Assembly: GCA_963800285.1 (NCBI GenBank)
Contig: CAWDAL010000029.1
Location: forward strand, 124,001 to 188,000
Source of the DNA: DASUPK01 sp963800285
GTDB lineage: Bacteria > Actinomycetota > Thermoleophilia > Solirubrobacterales > 70-9
DNA length: 64,000 bases
Direction of reading: 5' to 3'
Shown: positions 37,144-47,627 of the stretch, piece by piece
Numbering within the stretch: position 1 is the stretch's first letter
Layout of the letters: every line of letters starts with the position of its first letter
Position numbers and translations under genes: made by a program
The notes under the pieces: model-generated
The model's input: the letters and a program-made list of their open reading frames with translations, nothing else
Told to the model about the DNA's origin: nothing
The model's database searches: none

Positions 37144-38278
37144 CGGTACTCACTCTCCCTTCCGCCTCGGATCGAGCCGCGTTGCCGAGCAGGGACGCAC
37201 GCGGGTTCTGCCCGTTGAGCGCGTCGGCCAGCTTCGCGACGGCCTCGCGCTGTTCATCCGAAAGCTCCTTGGGGACGTCGATGCGGATCCGGTAGTAGAT
37301 GTCGCCCCGTCCCGAGCCCTTGGTTCGCGGCGGTCCCTCGCCGCGCAGCCGCTGGACGGAGCCGTGCTGCGTCCCCGGCTGGATCCGGATCGTCTTCGAC
37401 CCGTCCAGGGTCGGCACCTCGATCTCGGCGCCCTGGATTGCCTCGGCCACCGTGACCGGGAGGTCGACCTCGAGGTTGCCGTCGGGGCGCTGCTTGAAGA
37501 CTGGTGATGGAGCGACCCGGGTCGTCACGTAGAGATCGCCCCGAGGGCCGCCGCGGTACCCGGCCTCGCCCTTGCCGGCGAGCCTGATCCTGCTGCCGTC
37601 GTGAACGCCGGCGGGAATGTTGACCCGGTAGCGCTTGGTCTCCTGGGTGATGCCCTGGCCGGCGCAGGTCGGGCAGGGATCGTCGATCACGGTGCCCTGA
37701 CCGCCGCACTCCGGGCAGGGCTGCGAGATGGAGAAAAGGCCCTGGCTCTGTGCATCGATTCCGCTTCCCTCGCAGCGGGCACAGGTCCGCGGCGTGGTCC
37801 CCGGCTTGGCGCCGCTCCCATGGCAGGTGGAACACTCGCTGGTCGTCGGGACCGAGACCGCGATCTGCGTTCCGTGCATGGCCTGGTCGAATGACAGGCG
37901 AACCTCCGTCTCGAGATCGCGACCCCGCTGCTCGCGTGGCCCCTGCTGGCGGCCGCGAAAGATGGTCGAGAAGATGTCCCCGAGGTCGGAGGCGAAGGCG
38001 CCGCCCGGGAAGCCGCCGCCACCGCCGCCGGGAAAGCCTCCGGCTCCGAAGCCTCCGAAGCGGCCACCGGCGTCGTACTGCTTGCGCTTCTCCTCATCGG
38101 AGAGCGTGTCGTAGGCCTGCTGGATCTCCTTGAAGCGCTCCTCGGCTTCGGCATCTTCGGGGTTGCGATCGGGATGCCACTTGCGGGCCAGCTCCCGGTA
38201 GGCCTTCTTGATCTCGTCCTGCGAAGCGGACTTGGAGACGCCCAGCACGTCGTAGAAGTCGCGCGGGGTCGTCGCCAT
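37136..38278 (-). CDS. dnaJ: Co-chaperone DnaJ
   Basis: Hsp40 that stimulates the DnaK ATPase. The J-domain has KWHPDRNPEDAEAEERF, a Gly/Phe-rich linker follows (FGGFGAGGFPGGGGGGF), then four zinc-binding CxxCxGxG repeats (CSTCHGSG, CARCEGSG, CPECGGQG, CPTCAGQG) and the C-terminal substrate domain. It has 380 residues. The ATG shares one base with the grpE stop. Confidence 0.96.
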   Translation of the reverse strand: MATTPRDFYDVLGVSKSASQDEIKKAYRELARKWHPDRNPEDAEAEERFKEIQQAYDTLSDEEKRKQYDAGGRFGGFGAGGFPGGGGGGFPGGAFASDLGDIFSTIFRGRQQGPREQRGRDLETEVRLSFDQAMHGTQIAVSVPTTSECSTCHGSGAKPGTTPRTCARCEGSGIDAQSQGLFSISQPCPECGGQGTVIDDPCPTCAGQGITQETKRYRVNIPAGVHDGSRIRLAGKGEAGYRGGPRGDLYVTTRVAPSPVFKQRPDGNLEVDLPVTVAEAIQGAEIEVPTLDGSKTIRIQPGTQHGSVQRLRGEGPPRTKGSGRGDIYYRIRIDVPKELSDEQREAVAKLADALNGQNPRASLLGNAARSEAEGRVSTDG

Positions 38279-38847
38279 TACTGGCTCACCACCACCCTGG
38301 CCGGCCGCAGTACCTGGCCGTTCAGCCGGTAGCCCTTCTCGAGGGTCTCGAGGACGATGCCCGATTCGGTCCCCTCCGCCGGCTGGGTCGAGAGCGCCTC
38401 GTGCAGCTGGGGATCGAACTTCTCACCGGTCGGGTCGAAGGACTCGACACCCGCGCTCGCGAGTCGGCCGCGGAGCTCGTCGTGAACCATCGCGACGCCA
38501 CGAGCGAGCGCTTCGTGGGCGGATGCATCTCCGCCGGCCTGGAGCGCTCGCTCGAGGTTGTCGATCACGGGCAGGAGCTCGCGGGCGAGCTCCGCCTTGC
38601 CGCGAGCGAGGGCCTCGGAAGTCTCCTTGACCACGCGCTTGCGGTAGTTCTCGAAGTCCGCCCGCGTGCGCTGCGCCAGCTCGAGGTACTCGTCGCGCTC
38701 GCGCTTGGTCGCGCCGAGCTCGTCCAGGTCTCGCTCGACCCGATCCGCGGCGCCGTCGCCGTTCGCCGCGTCAGTGGTGGACGGGTCCTGCCCATCCACC
38801 ACTTCGGCGTCAACGACCTCCTCTTCGGGGCGCTGTTCCTCGCTCAT
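38278..38847 (-). CDS. grpE: Nucleotide exchange factor GrpE
   Basis: Exchange factor for DnaK. An acidic, disordered N-terminus (1-45) is followed by the long coiled-coil (ERDEYLELAQRTRADFENYR) and the C-terminal beta-domain with FDPQLHEALS and ETLEKGYRLNGQVLRPARV. Its 189 residues are normal. It lies 9 bases after dnaK. Confidence 0.95.
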   Translation of the reverse strand: MSEEQRPEEEVVDAEVVDGQDPSTTDAANGDGAADRVERDLDELGATKRERDEYLELAQRTRADFENYRKRVVKETSEALARGKAELARELLPVIDNLERALQAGGDASAHEALARGVAMVHDELRGRLASAGVESFDPTGEKFDPQLHEALSTQPAEGTESGIVLETLEKGYRLNGQVLRPARVVVSQ

Positions 38848-38856
38848 CGGCGCCCC

Positions 38857-40758
<1,902 letters not shown>

Positions 40759-40769
40759 TCCTCCAAGGT

Positions 40770-40789
40770 CTTGAGTTCGTTCAGGAAAG
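40770..40789 (-). promoter_or_regulatory. HAIR-like element upstream of dnaK
   Basis: On the minus strand, CTTTCCT, six bases, then ACTCAAG (40789 to 40770). The right arm is identical to the HspR HAIR half-site; the left arm matches at 4 of 7 pairs. It sits directly before the Shine-Dalgarno of dnaK. The TAGATTTCTT decamer shared with clpB lies 21 bases further upstream (40820-40811) and contains a possible -10 (TAGATT). Confidence 0.5.
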
Positions 40790-40868
40790 TCTGGTTCAGT
40801 CTAGCCGCCTAAGAAATCTAAGTGACAGTGTGGCAGATATATGCCCGGATGTAAACCCCGGACGAAAG

Positions 40869-40894
40869 GAGGCCCCCGCCGAAGCGGGGGCCTC
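40869..40894 (-). terminator. Rho-independent-type terminator after the EEP gene
   Basis: A perfect 11-bp stem (40869-40879 with 40884-40894) with a four-base loop. On the minus strand it is followed by CCTTTCG. It lies 30 bases downstream of the stop of the secreted EEP-family protein and separates it from the dnaK promoter region. Confidence 0.75.
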
Positions 40895-40923
40895 GATTCA
40901 ACCTCGGTCTCGGGGTGGGCCCG

Positions 40924-42150
40924 CTACTTGATCAGCAACTGGCTGAAGACCCCGAAGTGGTCCGACGACCAGAGGCCGTGCTTGTAGGTGGACGTGAGCG
41001 CCCCCTTCTTGAACTTGATCCTCTTGCTCGCGGTCATGATGTGGTCGACCCGGTGGGTGATCCCGGCGGCACTCGGGTTGCTCAGGTTCGGGTCCTGGAT
41101 GCAGCACCCGAACGGCGGAGGCTTCAGCGCCCGCTCACTGTACCCCCCGGAACGCAGCGCCAGATAGGCCAGAGAGTCTCCCGGGAGCACCTGATCGCCG
41201 TGAACCGGGAAATCCGAGTTGAAGTCGCCGATCAATAGCGTCGGCAGCTTCGTCGTCGCCGGCCCATTCGGCCCGACCAGCTCCTTGGCCTGCGCCTCAC
41301 GGATCCCGCCCTTCGCGTAGGTCTTCCCGTCGCTGCCGCTGTTGCTGGCCGCGCTGTCGAAGGCCTCCAGGTGGCTGTCCACCACGTGCACCTTGCGGCC
41401 GTTCTTCTTCACGTTGACGGCCGCCCAGCCGCGGGTCACATCGACGGGCAGCACGCCACCGACCGTCACGCGGAGCAGCGTGTTGAAGTGACCGCCCTGA
41501 GCGTTGCTGAGCTTGATGCCGGCGTTCTTGCGGACCAGGATCGCGTCCCGCATCGTCAGCCGCTCGTTGTGGCACTGGCTGGGGCAGGCACTGAGGCCGC
41601 CCGTGCCCTGGTTCACGGGGAGCTCGAAGTCGAACTCCTGCTCGACGCTGGCGATCTTGTAGCGCAGCGGCTTCTTGCCCTTCTTCTTCTTGCCCTTCTT
41701 GTTCAGCTTCGCGAGCAGGTCGCTGAGGAAGTCTCCGCCCGCGGGATCCGTCTGCGTAGCCTTCGGGCCGTTTGTGACTGCGCCCAGGTCATAGGGCCCG
41801 GTGCGCCACCACGCAGCCTCCTGGAGGCCGACCACGTCGGGCTTCTTCTTCTTGATCTCATTCGCGAGCAGCGTGGACCGGATCGTCGGGAACTGCGTCA
41901 CGTGCACTTGCTGCTCGATCTTGTACGCGGCGTCGACCGCCTCGCCGATGGTGTTCGCTTCGAGAGCCGGGGTGAGGTCAGCGCCCAGATACAGGTTGCG
42001 CGTCATGACGCTCAGCTGATGGCCCTTCTTCTTGCCCTTGGCATCGGCGGTACCGGGGAGCAGCGTCAGGCCCAGGGCGAGAATCAGCCCGAGGACCAGC
42101 GCCATCCCGAAACGCCCCCGCTTGCCCGGGAATAGATGTGCGTGAGTCAA
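40924..42150 (-). CDS. Secreted endonuclease/exonuclease/phosphatase-family protein
   Basis: A 408-residue exported EEP-fold protein. The signal peptide covers residues ~14-37 (MALVLGLILALGLTLLPGTADA). Catalytic motifs are VMTRNLYLGADL, VVGLQEAAWW (metal Glu), VVDSHLEA, LLIGDFNSDF, RVDHIMTA and SSDHFGV. It could be a secreted nuclease or a phosphodiesterase acting on lipids or nucleotides. Lys-rich patches (KGKKKGH, KKGKKKKGKK) occur inside. The start is TTG at 42150, supported by AGGAG seven bases upstream. Confidence 0.85.
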   Translation of the reverse strand: MTHAHLFPGKRGRFGMALVLGLILALGLTLLPGTADAKGKKKGHQLSVMTRNLYLGADLTPALEANTIGEAVDAAYKIEQQVHVTQFPTIRSTLLANEIKKKKPDVVGLQEAAWWRTGPYDLGAVTNGPKATQTDPAGGDFLSDLLAKLNKKGKKKKGKKPLRYKIASVEQEFDFELPVNQGTGGLSACPSQCHNERLTMRDAILVRKNAGIKLSNAQGGHFNTLLRVTVGGVLPVDVTRGWAAVNVKKNGRKVHVVDSHLEAFDSAASNSGSDGKTYAKGGIREAQAKELVGPNGPATTKLPTLLIGDFNSDFPVHGDQVLPGDSLAYLALRSGGYSERALKPPPFGCCIQDPNLSNPSAAGITHRVDHIMTASKRIKFKKGALTSTYKHGLWSSDHFGVFSQLLIK

Positions 42151-42290
42151 CAGAAACTCCTTTCTCAGAGGGTCCCGTTGTCACGCATCGGTGCGTGCGG
42201 TCCCCTCGAGTCCTCTCTCCGTGGGTACTAACAACGCTATTTCACGCAGAGTTGCGGGCAAAACCGAACTCGCCTGAGAACTCGGTGGCA

Positions 42291-42683
42291 CTAGGGGCCC
42301 TGCCCGGCGACCTGCGAGACGAAGGTGGCGACCTCGTCGGCCTGCTGGCCTGAGAGGACGCCCTTCGGCATCCGTCCCGCGACACCGTTGTTGATGGCAC
42401 TGAGGACGCGGGGCTTGATCGTCGCGGGATCGGGAGCGCTGGCGCTCGGCGGGGCGAGGAGCTCGTCGAGGTTGGGGCCGATGACGCCGTCGGTGCCGGC
42501 CTTGGCGAGGGTGTGGCAGGCGCCGCAGTTCGTGACGAAGAGATCCTTGCCGGCCTGGAGGCTGGCCGGGACGTCCTCGGGGGACGCGCTCTGGGAGCCC
42601 TCGTGCGTGATCGCCCAGGCGGGGACCCCGATCCCGAGGATCAACACGACCAATCCGAACATGACGAAGGTGCTGCGCTTCAT
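42291..42683 (-). CDS. Membrane-anchored class I cytochrome c
   Basis: A 130-residue protein with an N-terminal hydrophobic anchor (FVMFGLVVLILGIGVPAWAI) and one haem c site C53-G-A-C56-H57. The axial Met is probably in GRMPKGVLSGQQ. It fits a small electron carrier on the outer face of the membrane. The ATG at 42683 overlaps the nth stop by four bases (ATGA). The longer open frame up to 43352 is an out-of-phase reading of nth. Confidence 0.88.
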   Translation of the reverse strand: MKRSTFVMFGLVVLILGIGVPAWAITHEGSQSASPEDVPASLQAGKDLFVTNCGACHTLAKAGTDGVIGPNLDELLAPPSASAPDPATIKPRVLSAINNGVAGRMPKGVLSGQQADEVATFVSQVAGQGP

Positions 42684-43444
42684 TTCCGGCGAGGCAGCAT
42701 ATTGCTCTTGTAGTACGGGCACATCCGGCGCAGGCCGCACTCGCCGCAACGCGGCTTCGGGCGGCAGACGGCCCGGCCGTGCTGGATCAGGTTGATGTGG
42801 AGCTCGTAGGCATCCTCCGGCGGCGTGATGGCGAGCATCTCGTCGTGGGCCTCCTCGAACGGGGCCCCCTGCCGGAACAGGCCAAGCCGGCCGCCAACCC
42901 GGTGGACGTGGGTGTCCACAGGGACCTCCGGTCGTCCGAAGGCGAAGATCATCACGCAGGCCGCGGTCTTGCGCCCGACCCCCGGTAGGTCGTCGAGGTA
43001 GGAGAGGGCCTCCTCGCGTGGCGCCTCCGCGAGCCAGTCCAGGTCGGGGTGGTCGCCCAGCCGGCCGAGGATCTCCTGGATCCGGGGCGCCTTGGTGACG
43101 CTCAGTCCCCCCGGCTTGATCGCCGCCTCGATCTCCTCGGTCGGCGCGTCGCGCACCTGCTCCCAGGTCGCGAAGCGCTCGCGCAGGCGGTTGTAGGCAA
43201 CGTCGCGGTTGCGGTCGTTGGTGTTCTGGGAGAGCACGGTGCGAACCAGCTCGGCGATCGGGTGCCCGTGCGGCTGGTTCACGGGCCGCCCGTAGAGCTC
43301 GCGGAGGCGATCGCGGATCGCGATCACGCGCCGGCGCGGTGGACGGCGCCACTCCGGATCTCGCTTCGGGATCCGAGGCGGAATGCCGGGAGGGAGCGTC
43401 GCGGTGCTCCCGTCGGCGAGCACGACCTTGCTGGGCAGGGGCAC
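42680..43444 (-). CDS. nth: Endonuclease III
   Basis: Base-excision repair glycosylase/AP-lyase for oxidised pyrimidines. The helix-hairpin-helix is LDDLPGVGRKTAACVMIFAFG with the catalytic Lys, followed by VPVDTHVHRVGGRLGL with the catalytic Asp. The 4Fe-4S loop is C-x6-C-x2-C-x5-C (CRPKPRCGECGLRRMC). The 254 residues include about 35 basic residues before the fold. The start is GTG at 43444. It is divergent from the hydrolase gene, with repeat copy B between. Confidence 0.94.
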   Translation of the reverse strand: MPLPSKVVLADGSTATLPPGIPPRIPKRDPEWRRPPRRRVIAIRDRLRELYGRPVNQPHGHPIAELVRTVLSQNTNDRNRDVAYNRLRERFATWEQVRDAPTEEIEAAIKPGGLSVTKAPRIQEILGRLGDHPDLDWLAEAPREEALSYLDDLPGVGRKTAACVMIFAFGRPEVPVDTHVHRVGGRLGLFRQGAPFEEAHDEMLAITPPEDAYELHINLIQHGRAVCRPKPRCGECGLRRMCPYYKSNMLPRRK

Positions 43445-43453
43445 GCCCCTATT

Positions 43454-43483
43454 AAACGGGTTCCGACTGCGGCGGACCCTCGC
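43454..43483 (+). repeat. Dispersed hairpin repeat, copy B
   Basis: AAACGGGT (43454-43461) and CCCTCGC (43477-43483) flank the stem: T43462 pairs A43476, CCG (43463-43465) pairs CGG (43473-43475), and GGG pairs CCC with a bulged T43461. It lies between the divergent starts of nth and the hydrolase; TTAAAG just after it could be a -10 box for the hydrolase. Confidence 0.7.
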
Positions 43484-43501
43484 TTAAAGTCCGCGCCCAC
43501 C

Positions 43502-44344
43502 TTGACCTCCATCGAGACCGGAACCGTGATGGTCGATGGCGTCTCCACCTTCTTCCGGCGGGTGAAGGGAGACGGGCCGCCGGCTGTCTTCGTCCATGGC
43601 AATCCGACGCATTCCGAGGACTGGCAGCCGTTCCTCGAGCGGATGCCCGGCCCCGCTTTGGCATTCGACCTCCCCGGCTGGGGACGCTCCGAGCGGCCAT
43701 TTCCCCGCGAATTCGATTACTCGATGGATGGGCTGGCGAGGTTCACCAGGCGCTTCCTGCAGCGGATGGCCGTGGAGGATCACTCCCTGGTGATGCACGA
43801 CTGGGGCTCGCTGGCTCTGATCGGTGCACAGGAGGAGCCCGATCGGATCAGGCGGCTGGTGATCATGAACGCAGTCGTCCTGCTGCCCGGCTACCGCTGG
43901 CACCGGACCGCCCGCGTCTGGCGCACGAGGGGCCTGGGAGAGCTCTCCAACAGGATCTGGACCCGGCGCCTGCTCGACCTCGGCCTGCGCGAGTCACGCG
44001 GCGACTGGAGCCGGCACGACCCTGCCTTCATCGACACGGTCTGGGATCACCTCGACAGCGGCACGTTCGAGGCGATCCTGCGGCTCTACCGCTCGGCTCC
44101 GCCCGACCGGCTGGCGGCAGCGGGCGAGCGCCTGGGATCGATCCGGGCGCCGGCACTGGTCGTCTGGGGCGGCCGGGACCGCTATCTCCCGGCGCGCTTC
44201 GGGCCCGCCTACGCGGAGCGCCTGCCGAATTCCGAGCTGATCGAGCTTCCAGAGGCGGGCCACTGGCCCTGGATCGACGCCCCGGAGGTCGTCGATCGGG
44301 TGATCCGCTTCCTCACAACCGACAAAGAGTTCCGCAATTCCTGA
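43502..44344 (+). CDS. Haloalkane dehalogenase-like alpha/beta hydrolase
   Basis: Alpha/beta-hydrolase with dehalogenase-type motifs. The oxyanion loop is FVHGNPTHSEDW, the nucleophile elbow is SLVMHDWGSLAL with Asp as nucleophile and the adjacent Trp as a halide-binding residue, and the catalytic His is in EAGHWPWID. The acid Asp is likely in VVWGGRDRYLP. A halide-removing or epoxide-hydrolysing reaction is plausible; the substrate is unknown. The start is uncertain: TTG at 43502, GTG at 43526 or ATG at 43529, none with a good Shine-Dalgarno. Confidence 0.82.
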   Translation: MTSIETGTVMVDGVSTFFRRVKGDGPPAVFVHGNPTHSEDWQPFLERMPGPALAFDLPGWGRSERPFPREFDYSMDGLARFTRRFLQRMAVEDHSLVMHDWGSLALIGAQEEPDRIRRLVIMNAVVLLPGYRWHRTARVWRTRGLGELSNRIWTRRLLDLGLRESRGDWSRHDPAFIDTVWDHLDSGTFEAILRLYRSAPPDRLAAAGERLGSIRAPALVVWGGRDRYLPARFGPAYAERLPNSELIELPEAGHWPWIDAPEVVDRVIRFLTTDKEFRNS

Positions 44345-44400
44345 CGAAGGTGTTACTGCGACGTAACCAAACGCCGCCTGGTCACTAGAATCTCCCGGTC

Positions 44401-45165
44401 ATGCGTGCCCTGATCGACAAAATCGGCAATTGGCTACCTCACGGGTATGGGGACGCGGCGCGGCAGCTGGGTCTGTTCGTGCTCGCGGAGCTGAGCTATG
44501 AGGCCGTGCGAGGCGTCGCCGACGGCGAGCGCGCGACCGCGTTCGTCAACGGCCAGAACGTGATCGATTTCGAGCGGAGCACGCACACGTTCTTCGAGCC
44601 CAACCTCCAGGCGGTCTTCATCCATCACCAATGGATCATCGACTTCGCGAACTTCATGTACATGAACAGCCACTTCGTCGTGACCACGGCGTTCCTGGTC
44701 TGGCTCTACCTCTTCAGGAACCAGAATTTTTACTTCGTGCGCAACATGTTCATGGTTGCTATGGGCCTCGCCGTAGTCGGCTATGCGGTCCTGCCCACCG
44801 CGCCCCCGCGGCTCTACCCGGACACTGGACTCGTGGACACCATCACCCAATACGCCCAGGTCAACCATGACTCCGGTCTCGTCAAGCTCTTCATCAATCC
44901 CTACGCCGCGATCCCCAGCATGCACGTCGCCTTCTCGACCATGATCGGGGTCACCGGGGTGTTGATCTCCAGGCACACCATCACCAAGGTCTTATGGGCC
45001 GCCTATCCGCTGCTCGTCTTCTGGGTTGTGATCGTCACCGCGAACCACTTCTGGGTTGACGCTGGTTTCGGTCTGCTCGTCGCGGCGCTGTCGGCCGTCA
45101 CCGCCCTACAGGTACTGGCCCGCGTCCGGCCGGCCGTCTGGTCCTGGCGGCCAGCAACGGCTTGA
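44401..45165 (+). CDS. PAP2-superfamily membrane phosphatase/phosphotransferase
   Basis: A 254-residue protein with about six transmembrane helices. The PAP2 triad is visible as LPTAPPRLYPDTG, IPSMHVAFSTMIG with the catalytic His, and TANHFWVDAGFG. This variant, with PTAPPR and SMHVAFS, belongs to the group that also contains Aur1/Ipt1-type inositol-phosphotransferases. It probably acts on phospholipid head groups or isoprenoid phosphates outside the membrane. It opens a plus-strand run that leads to a CDP-alcohol phosphatidyltransferase and ino1; its stop overlaps the next start (TTGA). Confidence 0.85.
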   Translation: MRALIDKIGNWLPHGYGDAARQLGLFVLAELSYEAVRGVADGERATAFVNGQNVIDFERSTHTFFEPNLQAVFIHHQWIIDFANFMYMNSHFVVTTAFLVWLYLFRNQNFYFVRNMFMVAMGLAVVGYAVLPTAPPRLYPDTGLVDTITQYAQVNHDSGLVKLFINPYAAIPSMHVAFSTMIGVTGVLISRHTITKVLWAAYPLLVFWVVIVTANHFWVDAGFGLLVAALSAVTALQVLARVRPAVWSWRPATA

Positions 45166-46805
45166 GCGCGCGGGAGGCTCTCCGCCGCTACGGCGAGCCG
45201 GGGCTGGTGGCGGCTGCTCTCGGCGCCGCTTATCTGATCATCCAGCCGGACAGCGCGGATCACGCGGCGCAGGTGTTTCGCTCGGGCCTGTTCGCGAACG
45301 AGGGCATCGTCACCTGGGACAACTTCTGGTTCGGCGGCCACCACCTGCCGGGCTACGGGATCCTGCTGCCGATTCTGAGCTCCGTGATCGGCACACGGCT
45401 GGTCGGCGTGCTCGCGACGATCGCCGCCGCGCTGCTCTTCTCGGCGATCGCCTACCGGCGATTCGGGGACCGGGCGCGGCTCGGCGTCATCTGGTTCGCG
45501 ACGGCGACGGCGATCAGCCTGTTCACGGGCAGGCTCACCTTCGCGCTCGGCGTAGCGGTGGCGCTCTGCGCGGTGCTCGCGGCGCAGCGGGGGCGACGGA
45601 TGCTGGCGATCGGCTTCGCGGTCCTGACGCCCTTCGCCAGCCCCGTCGCGGCCCTGTTCCTCGCCTGCGGCGTGGTCGCGTACGCGATCGCGGAGCGCAG
45701 CCGCAGGGGTCTGGAGCTCGCGGTGGTCACCGTCGGTGTCGCCCTCCTGATCTCGGCCGCCTTCCCGGAGGGAGGCACCGAGCCGTTCGACTTCTCGAGC
45801 TTCGAGCCGGCGATCCTCGTCGCCATCGCGGTCTTCGTCGCCCTGCCTCCGGAGGAGCGGCTGCTCCGCTACGGCGTCGCGGTTTACGCCGCGGCCCTCT
45901 CGGGCGCCTTCCTGATCCAGAGCCCGATGGGCGGCAACGCGACCCGGCTGGGATCGCTGCTGCTCGGTCCGATCCTGGCCTTCGGCCTGTGGCGACGGCA
46001 GAGGTTCGCGCTCGTCCTGCTGGTGCCCGTCCTGATCTACTGGCAGTGGTCGCCGGTCGTCCGCGACCTCGAGGAGGTGAACGCGCAACCCTCGGTCACC
46101 GCCGGGTACTACGCGCCGCTGGTCGACTTCCTCCGCGGGCAGCCCCATCGCGATGCCCAGCGCGTCGAGGTGCTTCCGGAAGCCCACCACTGGGAGTCCG
46201 CGTACGTCCCCGACGGGATCTACATCGCCCGCGGCTGGGAGCGCCAGCTCGACCGCAAGCTCAATCCGCTCTTCTACCAATCCGCCCCGATCACCGGGCG
46301 CCAGTACCGGAGCTGGCTGGATGACATCGGGGTGGGCTACGTGGCGGTGCCCCGCGCTCCGCTCGACTACGCGGCCCTGGGAGAGAAGAAGCTGATCAAG
46401 AAGGGCCCGCCCTCGTATCTCGAGAAGGTCTTCCACAGCAAGAACTGGACCGTCTACGCGGTCGACAATCCCTCGCCCCTGGCGATCGGGGGCAAGATGG
46501 TGAAGCTCACGCCGCAGGGCTTCGTCGTCGACGCGAGCGCACCCGGAACGGTGCTCGTGCGAGTGCACTGGACGCCGTACTGGTCGATCGAGAAGGGAAC
46601 CGGGTGCGTCGAGCAGGCGCCGGGCGGCTACACGATGATCGACGTCACCACTCCCGGCCGCTTCCGAGTCGGGATCGACTTCTCACCGGTGCGGGCGGTG
46701 AGCTCGGGCCCGCGCTGCCATCAGGATCCCGTGATCCAGTACGGCACGGCCCAGTCCGCGGCCAGCCGCGCCGCCGGAATCGCCCACATGGGCGGCAACC
46801 CGTGA
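45162..46805 (+). CDS. Polytopic membrane protein, possibly GT-C-like
   Basis: A 547-residue protein. About eight to ten hydrophobic helices fill residues 10-305 (LVAAALGAAYLIIQP, VGVLATIAAALLFSAIAY, LTFALGVAVALCAVLAA and others). An acidic loop after the first helix (QPDSADHAAQVFRSGLF) and an extracytoplasmic C-terminal half (310-547) follow, which is the general layout of GT-C transferases of the 6-pyruvoyl/YfhO type. I do not recognise a family. The start is TTG, overlapping the first PAP2 stop, and its own stop overlaps the second PAP2 (GTGA), so the three genes form one translational unit. Confidence 0.6.
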   Translation: MSAREALRRYGEPGLVAAALGAAYLIIQPDSADHAAQVFRSGLFANEGIVTWDNFWFGGHHLPGYGILLPILSSVIGTRLVGVLATIAAALLFSAIAYRRFGDRARLGVIWFATATAISLFTGRLTFALGVAVALCAVLAAQRGRRMLAIGFAVLTPFASPVAALFLACGVVAYAIAERSRRGLELAVVTVGVALLISAAFPEGGTEPFDFSSFEPAILVAIAVFVALPPEERLLRYGVAVYAAALSGAFLIQSPMGGNATRLGSLLLGPILAFGLWRRQRFALVLLVPVLIYWQWSPVVRDLEEVNAQPSVTAGYYAPLVDFLRGQPHRDAQRVEVLPEAHHWESAYVPDGIYIARGWERQLDRKLNPLFYQSAPITGRQYRSWLDDIGVGYVAVPRAPLDYAALGEKKLIKKGPPSYLEKVFHSKNWTVYAVDNPSPLAIGGKMVKLTPQGFVVDASAPGTVLVRVHWTPYWSIEKGTGCVEQAPGGYTMIDVTTPGRFRVGIDFSPVRAVSSGPRCHQDPVIQYGTAQSAASRAAGIAHMGGNP

Positions 46806-47614
46806 GTGCCGCCCGCCTGCGCAGGCTCAGCTTCCTGCCCCGCGGCCCGCTCGACCTCGCGCTCCAGCTCCTCCTGCTCGCGGCCGCCTACTGGCTGTGG
46901 AGGCACGGGCGGGGGGCCGTTACCTCCGGCATGGGGATCTCGTTCTCCCACGCGAGGGACATCGTCAGCGCCGAGCGCTCGCTCGGGCTGCTGATCGAGC
47001 CGAGCGTCCAGCATTGGGCGGTCGGCGCCGGGTGGCCCGCTGAGGTCGCGCGCTGGGGATACGCGAACCTCCACTTCAAGGGCAGCTGCCTGATGCTGGC
47101 GATCCTCTACTTCCGCTACCGGGGAAGCTTCGGCTTCGTCCGCAACGCCGTGTTCGCCGCGATGGCGATCTCGGTGATCGGCTATGCCCTGTTCCCGACA
47201 GCGCCGCCCCGCTTCCTGCCCGAGCTCGGACTGGACCCCTCCAGCTCGGTGACGGGCAACAACCCGCTCCTCTCGAATCCGGGCGACGCGCTCTTCAATC
47301 CGTTCGCGGCCATGCCCTCGATGCACGTCGGGCTCTCCGTGATCCTGGCTTGGTCGCTGGCGATGCTGGTCCGAACCGCGGCGCTGCGCGGACTCCTCTT
47401 CGCGTATCCGCTCCTGATGACCTTCGTCGTCGTGGCCAGCGGCAACCACTTCTGGCTCGACGCGGTCTTCGGGCTTCTGACGGCGGCACTGGCGATCGGT
47501 GTCGCGATGCTGCTTGCTCGCCTGAATCCCGATTGGTCGTTCGGCCCCTTCAAGCGGACTGCGCCGGCGGGCGAGCTCGAACCACGGCCCGAGCCGGAGG
47601 CCGCCCCCGCCTAG
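46802..47614 (+). CDS. Second PAP2-superfamily membrane protein
   Basis: A 270-residue paralogue of the gene at 44401 with the same motifs: LFPTAPPRFLPELG, MPSMHVGLSVILAW with the catalytic His, and SGNHFWLDAVFG. About six transmembrane helices are followed by a Glu/Pro-rich C-terminal tail. The start is GTG at 46802, within a GTGA overlap. Two related PAP2 enzymes around one membrane protein suggest a two-step lipid head-group modification, but no substrate can be named. Confidence 0.83.
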   Translation: MSAARLRRLSFLPRGPLDLALQLLLLAAAYWLWRHGRGAVTSGMGISFSHARDIVSAERSLGLLIEPSVQHWAVGAGWPAEVARWGYANLHFKGSCLMLAILYFRYRGSFGFVRNAVFAAMAISVIGYALFPTAPPRFLPELGLDPSSSVTGNNPLLSNPGDALFNPFAAMPSMHVGLSVILAWSLAMLVRTAALRGLLFAYPLLMTFVVVASGNHFWLDAVFGLLTAALAIGVAMLLARLNPDWSFGPFKRTAPAGELEPRPEPEAAPA

Positions 47615-47627
47615 CGGGCGCGTTCCG

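Noticed and set aside
42684..43352. N-terminal extension of the cytochrome c gene
   Set aside because: Overlaps nth out of phase; cytochrome c starts with its signal anchor at 42683.
45162..46805. Assignment of the polytopic protein to a named glycosyltransferase family
   Set aside because: The topology is compatible with GT-C enzymes but no diagnostic motif is visible, so it is left as a membrane protein.
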